In this document: piece after piece, positions 1 to 8,314 of the stretch
Layout of the letters: each line of letters begins with the position of its first letter
Position numbering within the stretch: position 1 is the stretch's first letter
NCBI GenBank assembly: GCA_015272215.1
Contig: JACYMD010000020.1
Coordinates: forward strand, 1 to 61,437
From: Rivularia sp. T60_A2020_040
Lineage (GTDB): Bacteria > Cyanobacteriota > Cyanobacteriia > Cyanobacteriales > Nostocaceae
Direction of reading: 5' to 3'
DNA length: 61,437 bases
The notes under the pieces: model-generated
What the model saw: only the letters and a program-made list of their open reading frames with translations
What the model was told of the DNA's origin: nothing
The model's database searches: none
Translations under genes and position numbers: made by a program

Positions 1-123
1 AGTTTATTAACTTGGCATTTTGATATTAATTATTCATAGAGGGAGCGATAGAACCAAATATCAAAATATCCTCTGCGTTAAAAAAATATTATTGATTTCT
101 ATAACTTCACCTCAACCTCCTAT

Positions 124-1506
124 TTACCACCCAATTATTCCCAATACTTCAATCGGTGCTGGTTTCATCAAAGAAGGTAAAAAAGTAACAATTCCCGGAA
201 ATACAATAATTAAAAGTAATACAAATAATTGAATTAAAATAAACGGAATCACACCTTGATAAATATCTGTTGTAGTCACATATGTCGGTGCAACACCACG
301 AAGATAAAATAAAGCGAAACCAAAAGGAGGTGTTAAAAACGAAGTTTGTAAATTCGCTCCCAAAAGAACTCCATACCAAATTAAATCAATACCCAATTGT
401 TGCGCTACCGGAACAAATAAAGGTATGACAATAAAAGCAATCTCGAAGAAATCGATAAAAAATCCTAATAACAACACTACTGACATACTCACAATTAAAA
501 ATCCAATTTGACCTCCAGGTAAATTACTTAAAACCGATTCCATAAATATATCGCCGTTCAGTCCACGAAACACCAAACTAAAGGCAGTTGAACCAAATAA
601 AATAAATATCACCATACTGGTAATTCGCATCGTCGAATCACAAACTTGACTCAAAGCTGACAAAGTAAGTTGACGATTTGCAGCAGCGAGAATTATCGTT
701 GCAACACAGCCTACCGCTCCCGCTTCCGTTGGTGTAGCGAATCCAAAAAAAATGCTTCCTAATACTAATAATATTAAAATCAACGGCGGTAACATCACCT
801 GAAAAATTTGGATTGTTAATGCCTTGACACCGATATTTCTAACTTCCGGGGGTAATGCTGGAGCAATTTCCGGTTTCAAAAAGGCGATGATTAAAACGTA
901 TAAAGCAAAAGCACTAGCCATCATCAAACCGGGGATTATCGAACCAATAAATAAATCTCCTACCGAAATATTGCGATCGCCGATTCGTAATTGGTCGGCA
1001 AGTACTATCAACACCACAGATGGAGGAATTATCTGTCCTAAAGTTCCCGATGCCGCAATAACTCCGGTGGCTAACTTTTTATCGTAACCGTAGCGCAACA
1101 TAATTGGTAAAGAGATTAAACCCATTGCGACTACTGTTGCTGCAACAACTCCCGTTGTAGCTGCCAATAAAGCCCCAACTATCACCACCGCTAAAGCTAA
1201 ACCACCCCGCAAACGTCCCAGAATAATTCCCATGGTTTCCAAAAGACGTTCGGCAATACCCGTTTTTTCCAGCATCGACCCCATAAAAATAAAATAAGGG
1301 ATAGCTAATAGGGTGTAATTATTCATGATGCTAAAAATCCGCAATGGCATTAAACCGAATAATTGCAGGTCAAAAATTCCCAATGCAGTTCCTAATAAAG
1401 CGAAAATAATCGCTACCCCACCCAAAGAAAACGCTACCGGATACCCCAAAGATAATAAAACCAAAGCACCGGCAAACATTAATGGTCCAAGCCAATCAAT
1501 CATCAC
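124..1506 (-). CDS. dctM: TRAP transporter large permease (DctM-type)
   Basis: This is the large membrane subunit of a tripartite ATP-independent periplasmic transporter, which imports organic acids or similar solutes using an ion gradient. The 460-residue protein is almost entirely hydrophobic, with about a dozen membrane segments. It carries the family-typical stretches GTLGQIIPPSVVLIVLAD and TPTEAGAVG, and its length fits DctM. The frame opens with GTG at 1506, with an ATG one codon later. It overlaps the end of the upstream small-permease gene by 11 bases, so the two are surely cotranscribed. No substrate-binding DctP gene is visible upstream, so it must lie beyond the left edge or elsewhere. 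The solute cannot be named from this subunit. The first 123 bases of the window hold no recognisable gene. Confidence 0.93.
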   Translation of the reverse strand: MMIDWLGPLMFAGALVLLSLGYPVAFSLGGVAIIFALLGTALGIFDLQLFGLMPLRIFSIMNNYTLLAIPYFIFMGSMLEKTGIAERLLETMGIILGRLRGGLALAVVIVGALLAATTGVVAATVVAMGLISLPIMLRYGYDKKLATGVIAASGTLGQIIPPSVVLIVLADQLRIGDRNISVGDLFIGSIIPGLMMASAFALYVLIIAFLKPEIAPALPPEVRNIGVKALTIQIFQVMLPPLILILLVLGSIFFGFATPTEAGAVGCVATIILAAANRQLTLSALSQVCDSTMRITSMVIFILFGSTAFSLVFRGLNGDIFMESVLSNLPGGQIGFLIVSMSVVLLLGFFIDFFEIAFIVIPLFVPVAQQLGIDLIWYGVLLGANLQTSFLTPPFGFALFYLRGVAPTYVTTTDIYQGVIPFILIQLFVLLLIIVFPGIVTFLPSLMKPAPIEVLGIIGW

Positions 1507-2047
1507 GGTGTTCCTCAGAAACTTGTATATAACCTTTGAAAATCGCGAAGTTTTTGATAATTTGAGAAATTCCCTGCAATATCAGCAATGCAAAAGAGAT
1601 AATTATTGTCGTTTTAATCGGATAGCGGGGTAAACCATCTGGATCTGAAGAACCTTCCCAAATTGACCAGGAATTAACAACCGCTTCCCAAGAATAGAAA
1701 ATCACTAAAATACAAAACGGAATTAAAAAAAATAGAGTCCCAAAAATTTCTATAGCTGCCTTACGACGGGGATTCCATCTACTGTAGAATACGTCAACTC
1801 GCACGTGTTCATTATGTTTAAGTGCGTAAGCAGCAGCGAAAAAAAATATTAAACTAAAAATGTACCATTGAGCTTCAATATAAGCATTGGAACTCAAACT
1901 TCTACCAGTTAAACGTCCTACATATCTACCTATAACGTTCCATCCACCGATAATTACCATGACTAACACCAGCCAACTGGTAATTTTTCCAATGATTTCG
2001 TTACAAGCATCAATCACTCTCGACACTTTCAATAACTTCTCCAACAC
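1496..2047 (-). CDS. dctQ: TRAP transporter small permease (DctQ-type)
   Basis: This is the small four-helix membrane subunit that pairs with DctM in TRAP transporters. The 183 residues contain four hydrophobic segments, around residues 20-40, 62-80, 100-122 and 145-165, and the motif VDVFYSRW after the second helix that is typical of DctQ. The start is GTG, preceded at good spacing by a GAGG Shine-Dalgarno-like sequence on the minus strand. The stop codon lies inside the start of the DctM gene. The upstream 970 bases lack a binding-protein gene, which would be the usual partner in a dctP-dctQ-dctM order. Confidence 0.9.
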   Translation of the reverse strand: MLEKLLKVSRVIDACNEIIGKITSWLVLVMVIIGGWNVIGRYVGRLTGRSLSSNAYIEAQWYIFSLIFFFAAAYALKHNEHVRVDVFYSRWNPRRKAAIEIFGTLFFLIPFCILVIFYSWEAVVNSWSIWEGSSDPDGLPRYPIKTTIIISFALLILQGISQIIKNFAIFKGYIQVSEEHRDD

Positions 2048-2084
2048 CCACTACCTCAATCAACCCTCTGAAAAGTAGTTTACA

Positions 2085-2105
2085 TCAGTTATCAGTTATC
2101 AGTTA
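2085..2105. repeat. Heptamer tandem repeat (TCAGTTA)x3
   Basis: Three perfect copies of the heptamer TCAGTTA sit just upstream of the dctQ start. This is one of the short tandemly repeated repetitive sequences known from heterocystous cyanobacteria. Confidence 0.85.
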
Positions 2106-2164
2106 CCAATTTCTCCATCACAAGACCACATATTGCGATCGCGATTCATCAGTGATCAGAACTT

Positions 2165-2281
2165 GTTTTTTTGAAGGTTATCAAACTATTCGTAATTTAC
2201 CCTTTAATATGTAGCTCAAAAATACATTCCTACATATCTTCAAGGTGAGTCGTTTTTACTCGATGTTGTTTAAAATATTTT
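2165..2281 (+). pseudogene. Remnant of a kinase-gene 3' end (copy of 14430-14640)
   Basis: This stretch can be aligned by eye with the last part of the APH-type kinase gene at 13645-14643. The block from about 2174 matches the DNA from 14426 (shared core GGTTATCAAAC and CGTAATTTACCC). After an internal loss of about 110 bases, the block from about 2206 matches 14564-14640 (shared core AATATGTAGCTCA and AGTCGTTTTT). The frame contains stops, so it cannot encode the protein. It is the coding part of a longer duplication that continues to about 2845. I see no trace of the rest of the kinase here, because dctQ lies immediately on the left. Confidence 0.75.
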
Positions 2282-2289
2282 GTTGAATC

Positions 2290-2845
2290 CTATTTTTATC
2301 GTAAGTTAATTTGTAAAAATCTAACCGCAAATCAATTAAATAATTACAATAAAGTTTTTTATCTCAAGAAGATAATAAACAGAAAATAGGTCCAAACAGA
2401 TTATATATAATTTTTATTTTACACAAAAAGTGATCTAGATAACGTCCAATAAATAAGTTAACTTGGTTAAATAAATGAAAATTTTTGCATTATTAATGAC
2501 CTCATTCTTAATAAAGGCAATTTTTGTTAATTTTCATTGCAAAATACTGATTTTTTTTAGTGTTCATATGTAGATTCATAACTTTTTCTCAGTGATAGAC
2601 GTATTTCATATCACCTTAAAAATAATGCAACCGTATTTTAACTGAGAGGAATTCGAGATTATCTAAATTGGATTTGTAAAAGTTGCGAAGACAGAGTTTG
2701 ATTTGGGAATTAGATATAAATTTGTGGAAGTGATGCAAAAACAAAGGTATTATATTTGACAGATAACCCGATTAAACCGTATTTTCATTGAGAAAAAGCC
2801 GCTGTTATATTATTGATGATTGTAAAAATTGCAGCACTAATTACG
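2290..2845. repeat. Diverged duplicate of the non-coding DNA at 14650-15125
   Basis: This gene-poor region is collinear with 14650-15125, in the same orientation. Matching blocks include GTCCAAACAGATTATATATA (2390 and 14709), AAATAAATGAAAAT (near 2470 and 14790), AAATACTGA (near 2541 and 14861), CCGTATTTT-ACTGAGA (near 2631 and 14950) and ATTGAGAAAAAGC (near 2787 and 15074). Identity looks like roughly three quarters, with scattered small gaps. Together with the kinase remnant on its left it shows that one segment was copied long ago. No promoter or terminator could be identified with confidence. Confidence 0.75.
2475..2573 (+). other. Possible 32-residue small ORF, copy A (paired with 14794-14892)
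   Basis: An ATG-to-TAG frame of 32 codons lies inside the duplicated segment. It is matched by an equally long frame at 14794-14892 with no gaps between them. The product starts MKIFALLMTSFL and is hydrophobic, suggesting a single membrane helix. There is no clear Shine-Dalgarno sequence. About half of the residues are identical between copies, and most differences change the amino acid, so the substitution pattern does not argue for a selected protein. It is listed because equal length and equal stop are unusual in otherwise gapped DNA. Confidence 0.25.
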
Positions 2846-3013
2846 GAATATTCTCCTGAGCAAACAACTATATCTATATTCATGAATCAAACTTAAACCG
2901 AAATCAAGCTTTGATAATTTTCTCTGCTGAAAAGATAAAAATGATTATGGTTTGATATTGCGATAGCAACGAGCTTGCACTACGCCATCGGCTATAACGA
3001 TGAGTGAATACTA

Positions 3014-3640
3014 ATGAAATTGAGATTAATTTTCAAAGGACTATTATTAACAAGTATTCTTGCTGTAATTGGAGTTTGCCCTCAATTTATCTCTGATAAT
3101 CAAGTAAAAGAAAGAAAAAGGGTTGAATATTGTCGTAATCAGCAATCAATCATTCAAATAAAAGTGGAAAAATTCGATAAAAACGGAGTAAAAATGCATG
3201 GAGGAACGTTTTACAGACAACTTTCTTTTAGAAATAAACCTATAGTTTCAGTAGTGATATTTCCGCAAGCGTTAGACGGTAAAAGATGGTTAAAAGTACC
3301 ACAATCATCAATTAAATATCTGGGAAAGGGAGGAGATGGAAATAGTTGGCGAGAATGGTTAAGTCCGGATTACTTTTATTTACTCGAACTTCCTGAAAAC
3401 GCTAAGGGTTTGGCTTTTGGTAGACTATGTTATAAAAATGGTGATGCAACAGTTTACTCTATCAAAAATTGGAAACAAACTCGAAGTAATCGGATATCAA
3501 TCAACGATAAGATTTATCTGGAACATTCTACTTCTTTACCTAAAATTAATCCCGCTCATATCTTAGTGAATGCGGGGAGTAATCAAAAAGATAGTTTGGG
3601 AGATGCAACGGAGGTTTATTTTACAATTGATAAATTATAA
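3014..3640 (+). CDS. Hypothetical exported or membrane-anchored protein
   Basis: I do not recognise this 208-residue protein. It begins with a basic residue pair and a hydrophobic stretch (about residues 5-26, LIFKGLLLTSILAVIGV), which looks like a signal peptide or anchor. The remainder is polar and contains two cysteines, C41 and C139, that could form a disulfide. It stands alone: upstream is the decayed duplication, and downstream is a hairpin repeat. Composition and codon use resemble the neighbouring genes, so it is probably a genuine lineage-specific protein. Confidence 0.7.
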   Translation: MKLRLIFKGLLLTSILAVIGVCPQFISDNQVKERKRVEYCRNQQSIIQIKVEKFDKNGVKMHGGTFYRQLSFRNKPIVSVVIFPQALDGKRWLKVPQSSIKYLGKGGDGNSWREWLSPDYFYLLELPENAKGLAFGRLCYKNGDATVYSIKNWKQTRSNRISINDKIYLEHSTSLPKINPAHILVNAGSNQKDSLGDATEVYFTIDKL

Positions 3641-3701
3641 ATTCATAAGTAGCTTTAAAATCACTATCCCAAAAATTGAAAGTCAATTAGACAAATATCA
3701 C

Positions 3702-3765
3702 AGAAGTCGGGTTTTTAGGATAAGTGTCTCTAGTAACAGAGAATAGAGATAAAAACCCGACTTCT
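3702..3765. repeat. AGAAGTCGGG hairpin repeat, copy 1
   Basis: Perfect 15-base arms (AGAAGTCGGGTTTTT and its complement) flank a loop of about 34 bases. The same arms recur at 35107-35170 and 49077-49139 with different loops. The element could act as a bidirectional terminator for the gene ending at 3640. The rest of 3641-4093 shows no gene. Confidence 0.9.
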
Positions 3766-4093
3766 AACCCCACGAAAAATCCAGGTTTTACAGCTTCCTT
3801 ATGATTTAAACAGTCAACATCGAACTCACGTTAATTGAGATAAAATCTGAGATTGTCACAAAGAGCTTAACAGTTACCTATTTAATACTTATCTTCGCTA
3901 TGCTTTGGGGTATGCTTTTTCTTAAATAACCCATAACTACATCGATGATTATAGGCTGTTTTTTTATTTTATCCGGAGTGGCGATCGCCAATAATTGATT
4001 GATAAAATTATTTAATTGTCCTATGTAAAATAAGTAAGTAGTATTAGTGGATATTTATTATTTATCAACTCTACAAATAAACTCTATAAAAAT

Positions 4094-5824
4094 ATGAAAA
4101 TTCACGACTATATAAGAAAGGGAGATATAAACGAAGTCACACGGTTAATCAAAAAAGGGATTGAGATTAATTGTGTAGATGAAGATTCCGATTGCACACC
4201 GTTGATGGTAGCTGTAAGTAGTTTGGATGCAAATGTTGATATGGTACGGTTGCTTGTAGAAAATGGAGCCGATATTAATGAAGTGGAAAGTCAATTTCAA
4301 GATACCGTACTCGGTTTAGCAGTCAAAGCCGGAAATTTCGATAAAATCCGATTTTTATTAGATGTTGGTGCTGATATTAATTATCGGACACCAAGTGGTT
4401 ATGATGTTTTAATAAATGCGATGTATGGTAGAGATATTACTCAAGACGAATATCTCATACCAATTTTAAATTTACTAATTGAAAGAGGTGCAGAAGTAGA
4501 TGGGATGAGTAATTATGGAGAAACTGCACTCAAGGTTGCTTCTAGTAATGCCAGATTTGATGCTGTTAAATTACTATTAGATGCTGGAGCGGAAGAAAAA
4601 CAATTACAGTGGACATCCTTAATGAAAGCGGTAGTTTTTGGAAGTTTAGAAGAGGTGCAAATTTCACTTGAACAAGGTGCTGATATTTATCATGTGGATT
4701 GTTGGAATAGAAATGCTTTTATTTTAAGTTTGGAAATAGGTGATTTATTCAAGGCGAAATTAATATTACCCTTTACACCAACTCGTAATGATTTATTATT
4801 CTGGTGGAAATCTCCGTTATTTTATGCGATAAAACACAATAGCAGTGCAATCTTAGAATGGTTAATTGAAGAAGGATTTGAGATTGAAGCAACTGACGAA
4901 TATTTAGATACTCCTTTAATTTTAGCTGCTGAATATGGTGCTACTGATTGCGTAAAAATTCTACTGGAAGCTGGTGCTGATACAAGTAAAGTAAATAATT
5001 ACCAAGAAAATGCTTTGAATAAAGCAGCTAATTTAGAAATCGTTAAAATGCTTGTTGTTAAAGGAGAAGATACGAGCGATATTAACAACGAGATACGAGT
5101 ATTATTAACAGGTGTTGGTAATCAAGAATTACAGCTTGAAGAAATCAAGGATAAAACACAAAGAATTCCTCGATATGGAATTAATAACCCAGAAATTATT
5201 CAAAACGAATTTTGGCAAGCAATGGTATGTAGCGGTGTAGATGCTTATTCTGGTAGAAGTGATGAAGAGAAGAGGAGTTTTGTTGATGCTCCCATATGGT
5301 GTTATCAAAGATTCGGAAGAACAATTACAATATTACCCGACGGTAAAATTGTGGAAATTGCTGGAGAACATGAAGATTTTTATGACCCAGATTTTTATAT
5401 ATATAATGATGTAGTTGTCTTTGATGGTAAAGGTAATTTTCAAATTTACGGTTATCCCAGAGATGTTTTCCCTCCCACCGATTTTCATTCAGCAACATTA
5501 GTAAAAAATTACATCTATATTATCGGCAGTTTGGGTTATCAAAATGAAAGAAACCCTAACGAAACCCCAGTTTATCGATTGGATTGCAATACATTTAAAA
5601 TAGAAAGAATCAAAACCACTGGAGATAAACCCGGTTGGATAAGCAGTCACAAAGCGAAATATCATCCACCATCTCAAATTTATATAACTGGTGGTAAATT
5701 GTGGACAATAGTTGATGGTGAAAAAGATTATATTGATAACTCTCTAAATTACACTTTAGATTTAACCAACTTTGAATGGACTAAACCAATCTTATCCCTT
5801 CTTCCCCTACAACCTTACCAATAA
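4094..5824 (+). CDS. Ankyrin-repeat protein with C-terminal propeller-like domain
   Basis: The first 340 residues or so are a series of ankyrin repeats, seen in recurring patterns such as TPLMVAV, VRLLVENGADIN, IRFLLDVGADIN, VKLLLDAGAEE and VKILLEAGADTS. Ankyrin repeats bind other proteins. The last 210 residues (after about 365) change character and contain beta-rich segments such as RTITILPDGKIVEIAGEHED, DVVVFDGKGNFQIYG and YIYIIGSLGYQNE, reminiscent of a Kelch-like propeller that would be incomplete. There is no signal peptide, so it should be cytoplasmic. Its 3' end overlaps the convergent selD-fusion gene by 44 bases. The function is unknown, and the partner is not evident from the neighbours. 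Confidence 0.85.
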   Translation: MKIHDYIRKGDINEVTRLIKKGIEINCVDEDSDCTPLMVAVSSLDANVDMVRLLVENGADINEVESQFQDTVLGLAVKAGNFDKIRFLLDVGADINYRTPSGYDVLINAMYGRDITQDEYLIPILNLLIERGAEVDGMSNYGETALKVASSNARFDAVKLLLDAGAEEKQLQWTSLMKAVVFGSLEEVQISLEQGADIYHVDCWNRNAFILSLEIGDLFKAKLILPFTPTRNDLLFWWKSPLFYAIKHNSSAILEWLIEEGFEIEATDEYLDTPLILAAEYGATDCVKILLEAGADTSKVNNYQENALNKAANLEIVKMLVVKGEDTSDINNEIRVLLTGVGNQELQLEEIKDKTQRIPRYGINNPEIIQNEFWQAMVCSGVDAYSGRSDEEKRSFVDAPIWCYQRFGRTITILPDGKIVEIAGEHEDFYDPDFYIYNDVVVFDGKGNFQIYGYPRDVFPPTDFHSATLVKNYIYIIGSLGYQNERNPNETPVYRLDCNTFKIERIKTTGDKPGWISSHKAKYHPPSQIYITGGKLWTIVDGEKDYIDNSLNYTLDLTNFEWTKPILSLLPLQPYQ

Positions 5825-8027
5825 TCCTTGCTTGCTCATAACCCAACTCTTTCAACTTCCTCAAACAACCATCAGCTTGCTCACGACTAACGGCAGCTAA
5901 TAAACCTCCGGAAGTTTGTGGATCGAATAATAAAGGATAATTACGATGAGATGTAAATTCCTGTGAATTGGTAATATAACTTGCAGCTTTGAGATTTTCT
6001 GGATAAAGCGAACTAAAAATTCCTTTTTCTACAGTTTCTTTAGCACCATCCAAAATTGGAATATCATCAAACTTCAAGGTAACTCCAATTTGAGAAGCTT
6101 TGACCATTTCTAATAAATGACCAATTAAACCAAAACCCGTAATATCAGTACAAGCAGTTGCACCATATTCTAAAAAACATCCAGATGCAGCTTGATTTGA
6201 TAACAACATTGATTTTATAGCTTTATCAATCCAAACTCCTTTCACTTCCCGACGCATTTGGGCAGCAAATAAAGTCCCCGTACCCACAGCTTTCGTTAAA
6301 ATCAACACTTGTTCTTCTTCCATTCCACTTTTACGTAAAAGTTGATTTTCCTCCGCTAAACCATTACAAGATAAGCCAAATGCTAATTGATTACCTTGAA
6401 TAGTATGTCCACCAATTAAAGATACTCCAGCTTGATTTAACTGTTTTACAGCACCCGATAATAATTGAAAAAGAGTTTCCTCAATTGTGGAAGATGTACC
6501 ATAGGGAATAGTCGCTAAAGCCAAAGCAGTTTGAGGAATTGCACCCATTGCAAAAATATCGCTTAAACAATGATTAACAGCGATTTGTCCAAAAATATAA
6601 GAGTCATTAATTAAACTAGTAAAATAATCAATCGTTTGTACCATCACCTTTCCCGTGGGTACCTTTACCACAGCAGCATCATCTGCATCTCTTAAGCCGA
6701 TAATAATATCTTCTTGTTCCTGAATCTGTGATTCTTGAATTTGCTGTAAAACCCTTTCTAAAACATTACCACCAACCTTAGAACCACATCCAGAGCAGGG
6801 AAGATAAGAGTTAGGAGTTAGGAGTGAGGAGTTAGGAGTTAAGGAATTTTTTGCTATTTCCGGTAAATTACTAAACCGTTTCATAAATTGACGGTCAATG
6901 TAATCCTTCCAAAGCCATAATAATTTATGGGGTGGTAAAGTCAACCATCCACGAGTTGCGATCGCCATTCCATCCCCAGTACCGATTAAACTTAAATAAT
7001 CTTTCTGTGGTTGATAATGTTTGAGATTTTTGCCTAATAAACTGCGTCGTAAATTCTCAAATAATGGTTTCCCTTGACGTACTGCAAAAACCCCGGCTTT
7101 TGGACGAGGATGATTTTTCATTGTCGCAATATCTCCAGCAGCAAACACTTGGGGATGAGATACCGACTGTAAATTATCGTTAACTAAAATAAATCCACGC
7201 TCATCTGTAATAATTCCCGTTGCTGCTAACCATTGCGGTGCAGAAGCTTGAGTTACCCAAAATACATAATTGCATTTTACTTCCAACCCTGATTCACATA
7301 TAACATTAAATATTTCTATGTTTCCCAAAGGTGCAACTTGACATACTGTCTCACCCAAATGCAATTTAACATCACGTTGAATTAAAAGCCTCCTCAACCA
7401 ACTTCCCACAGAATCATGATGATTAGATAATAAATTGCGATTATCGCGACCAAATAAATGAATTTGCAAATTAGTCGGATGATATCGCTTTAAATTCCCC
7501 CACATTGACAGGGCTAATTCTACACCCCCAGCACCACTACCAACAATCCCGATATTCACAGACTTTTGGGGATTGTGCTGAATTTCTTCAACTAACTCAT
7601 ACCAATTTTCCAACAACTTTCCTACAGGTTTTGCAGGAATTGCATATTCTGTAGCACCGGGTACAGAAATTGTTGCGGGAGTCGAACCAATATCAATCGA
7701 TAATAAATCAAAACTGACATGAGGACGATTTGCACAAATAACTTGATTTTTCTGTAAATCAATACCAATCACAGAATCTATATACAGTTGTGCTTGAGCA
7801 AAATTTGCTAACTTGCGTAAATCGATATGACATTCATCATGAGTATAAAAAGCAGCAATATGTCCAGGTAACATTCCGGAATAAGGAGTATCGCTAAAAT
7901 CTGTAATTAAAGTTATCCGAACTCCCGGTAAAGCATTCATAGCAAACATTTTCAGGGCAATAACATGAGAATGTCCCCCACCAACTAACACCAGGTCTTT
8001 TACTAAAGGCTGTATATTTTGCTGCAT
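5781..8027 (-). CDS. selD: FAD-dependent oxidoreductase fused to selenide, water dikinase (SelD)
   Basis: This is a 748-residue fusion. Residues 1-390 form a pyridine-nucleotide/FAD oxidoreductase of the NDH-2 type, with GGGHSH at 16-21, a second dinucleotide-binding motif GSGAGG at 163-168 and FAAGDIA near 295-301. Residues from about 409 are SelD, which makes selenophosphate from selenide and ATP. They contain CSGCGSK at 411-417 (C414 and K417 match the essential Cys and Lys of E. coli SelD), DADDAAV at 447-453 and DPQTSGG near the C terminus. The fusion is known in cyanobacteria, where selenophosphate is thought to serve tRNA selenouridine. The linker at 394-408 (LTPNS repeated) is encoded by a heptamer tandem repeat. 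The gene is convergent with the ankyrin gene and overlaps it by 44 bases. Confidence 0.95.
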   Translation of the reverse strand: MQQNIQPLVKDLVLVGGGHSHVIALKMFAMNALPGVRITLITDFSDTPYSGMLPGHIAAFYTHDECHIDLRKLANFAQAQLYIDSVIGIDLQKNQVICANRPHVSFDLLSIDIGSTPATISVPGATEYAIPAKPVGKLLENWYELVEEIQHNPQKSVNIGIVGSGAGGVELALSMWGNLKRYHPTNLQIHLFGRDNRNLLSNHHDSVGSWLRRLLIQRDVKLHLGETVCQVAPLGNIEIFNVICESGLEVKCNYVFWVTQASAPQWLAATGIITDERGFILVNDNLQSVSHPQVFAAGDIATMKNHPRPKAGVFAVRQGKPLFENLRRSLLGKNLKHYQPQKDYLSLIGTGDGMAIATRGWLTLPPHKLLWLWKDYIDRQFMKRFSNLPEIAKNSLTPNSSLLTPNSYLPCSGCGSKVGGNVLERVLQQIQESQIQEQEDIIIGLRDADDAAVVKVPTGKVMVQTIDYFTSLINDSYIFGQIAVNHCLSDIFAMGAIPQTALALATIPYGTSSTIEETLFQLLSGAVKQLNQAGVSLIGGHTIQGNQLAFGLSCNGLAEENQLLRKSGMEEEQVLILTKAVGTGTLFAAQMRREVKGVWIDKAIKSMLLSNQAASGCFLEYGATACTDITGFGLIGHLLEMVKASQIGVTLKFDDIPILDGAKETVEKGIFSSLYPENLKAASYITNSQEFTSHRNYPLLFDPQTSGGLLAAVSREQADGCLRKLKELGYEQARIIGKVVGEEGIRLV
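6808..6842. repeat. Heptamer tandem repeat (GAGTTAG-type, x5) inside selD fusion
   Basis: Five near-perfect heptamers, 35 bases in total, lie inside the open reading frame. They encode the linker between the oxidoreductase and SelD domains (repeated LTPNS on the coding strand). A matching 35-base insertion of another heptamer lies inside gcvP at 33574-33608. Confidence 0.9.
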
Positions 8028-8314
8028 TTTTTTTGATTTGATATTTTGGATTAGAAGCTGATATTTATAAGTTAAGTAAGTAGATACAAATAAATCTTAC
8101 TATCTAACAAAATATAAATTCTTCTCAAGGACTTATTTCTACTCCCTAGCGATAACGATAAATTTTTCTGCTCACCTACTTAGCAATGAGCCGCTATCTT
8201 TTCATTTTTTTTGTGGAATTTTTTAATGTTATCAAATCAAACCGAATTAAATATTTTTGTATTTATCATCATATAGCTAAATAATTATGATAGCGAAGTG
8301 ACAGTTAATTTAGT

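Noticed and set aside
5781-5824. Annotation error at the 44-base convergent overlap
   Set aside because: Both 3' ends encode plausible family C termini, so the overlap is accepted as real.
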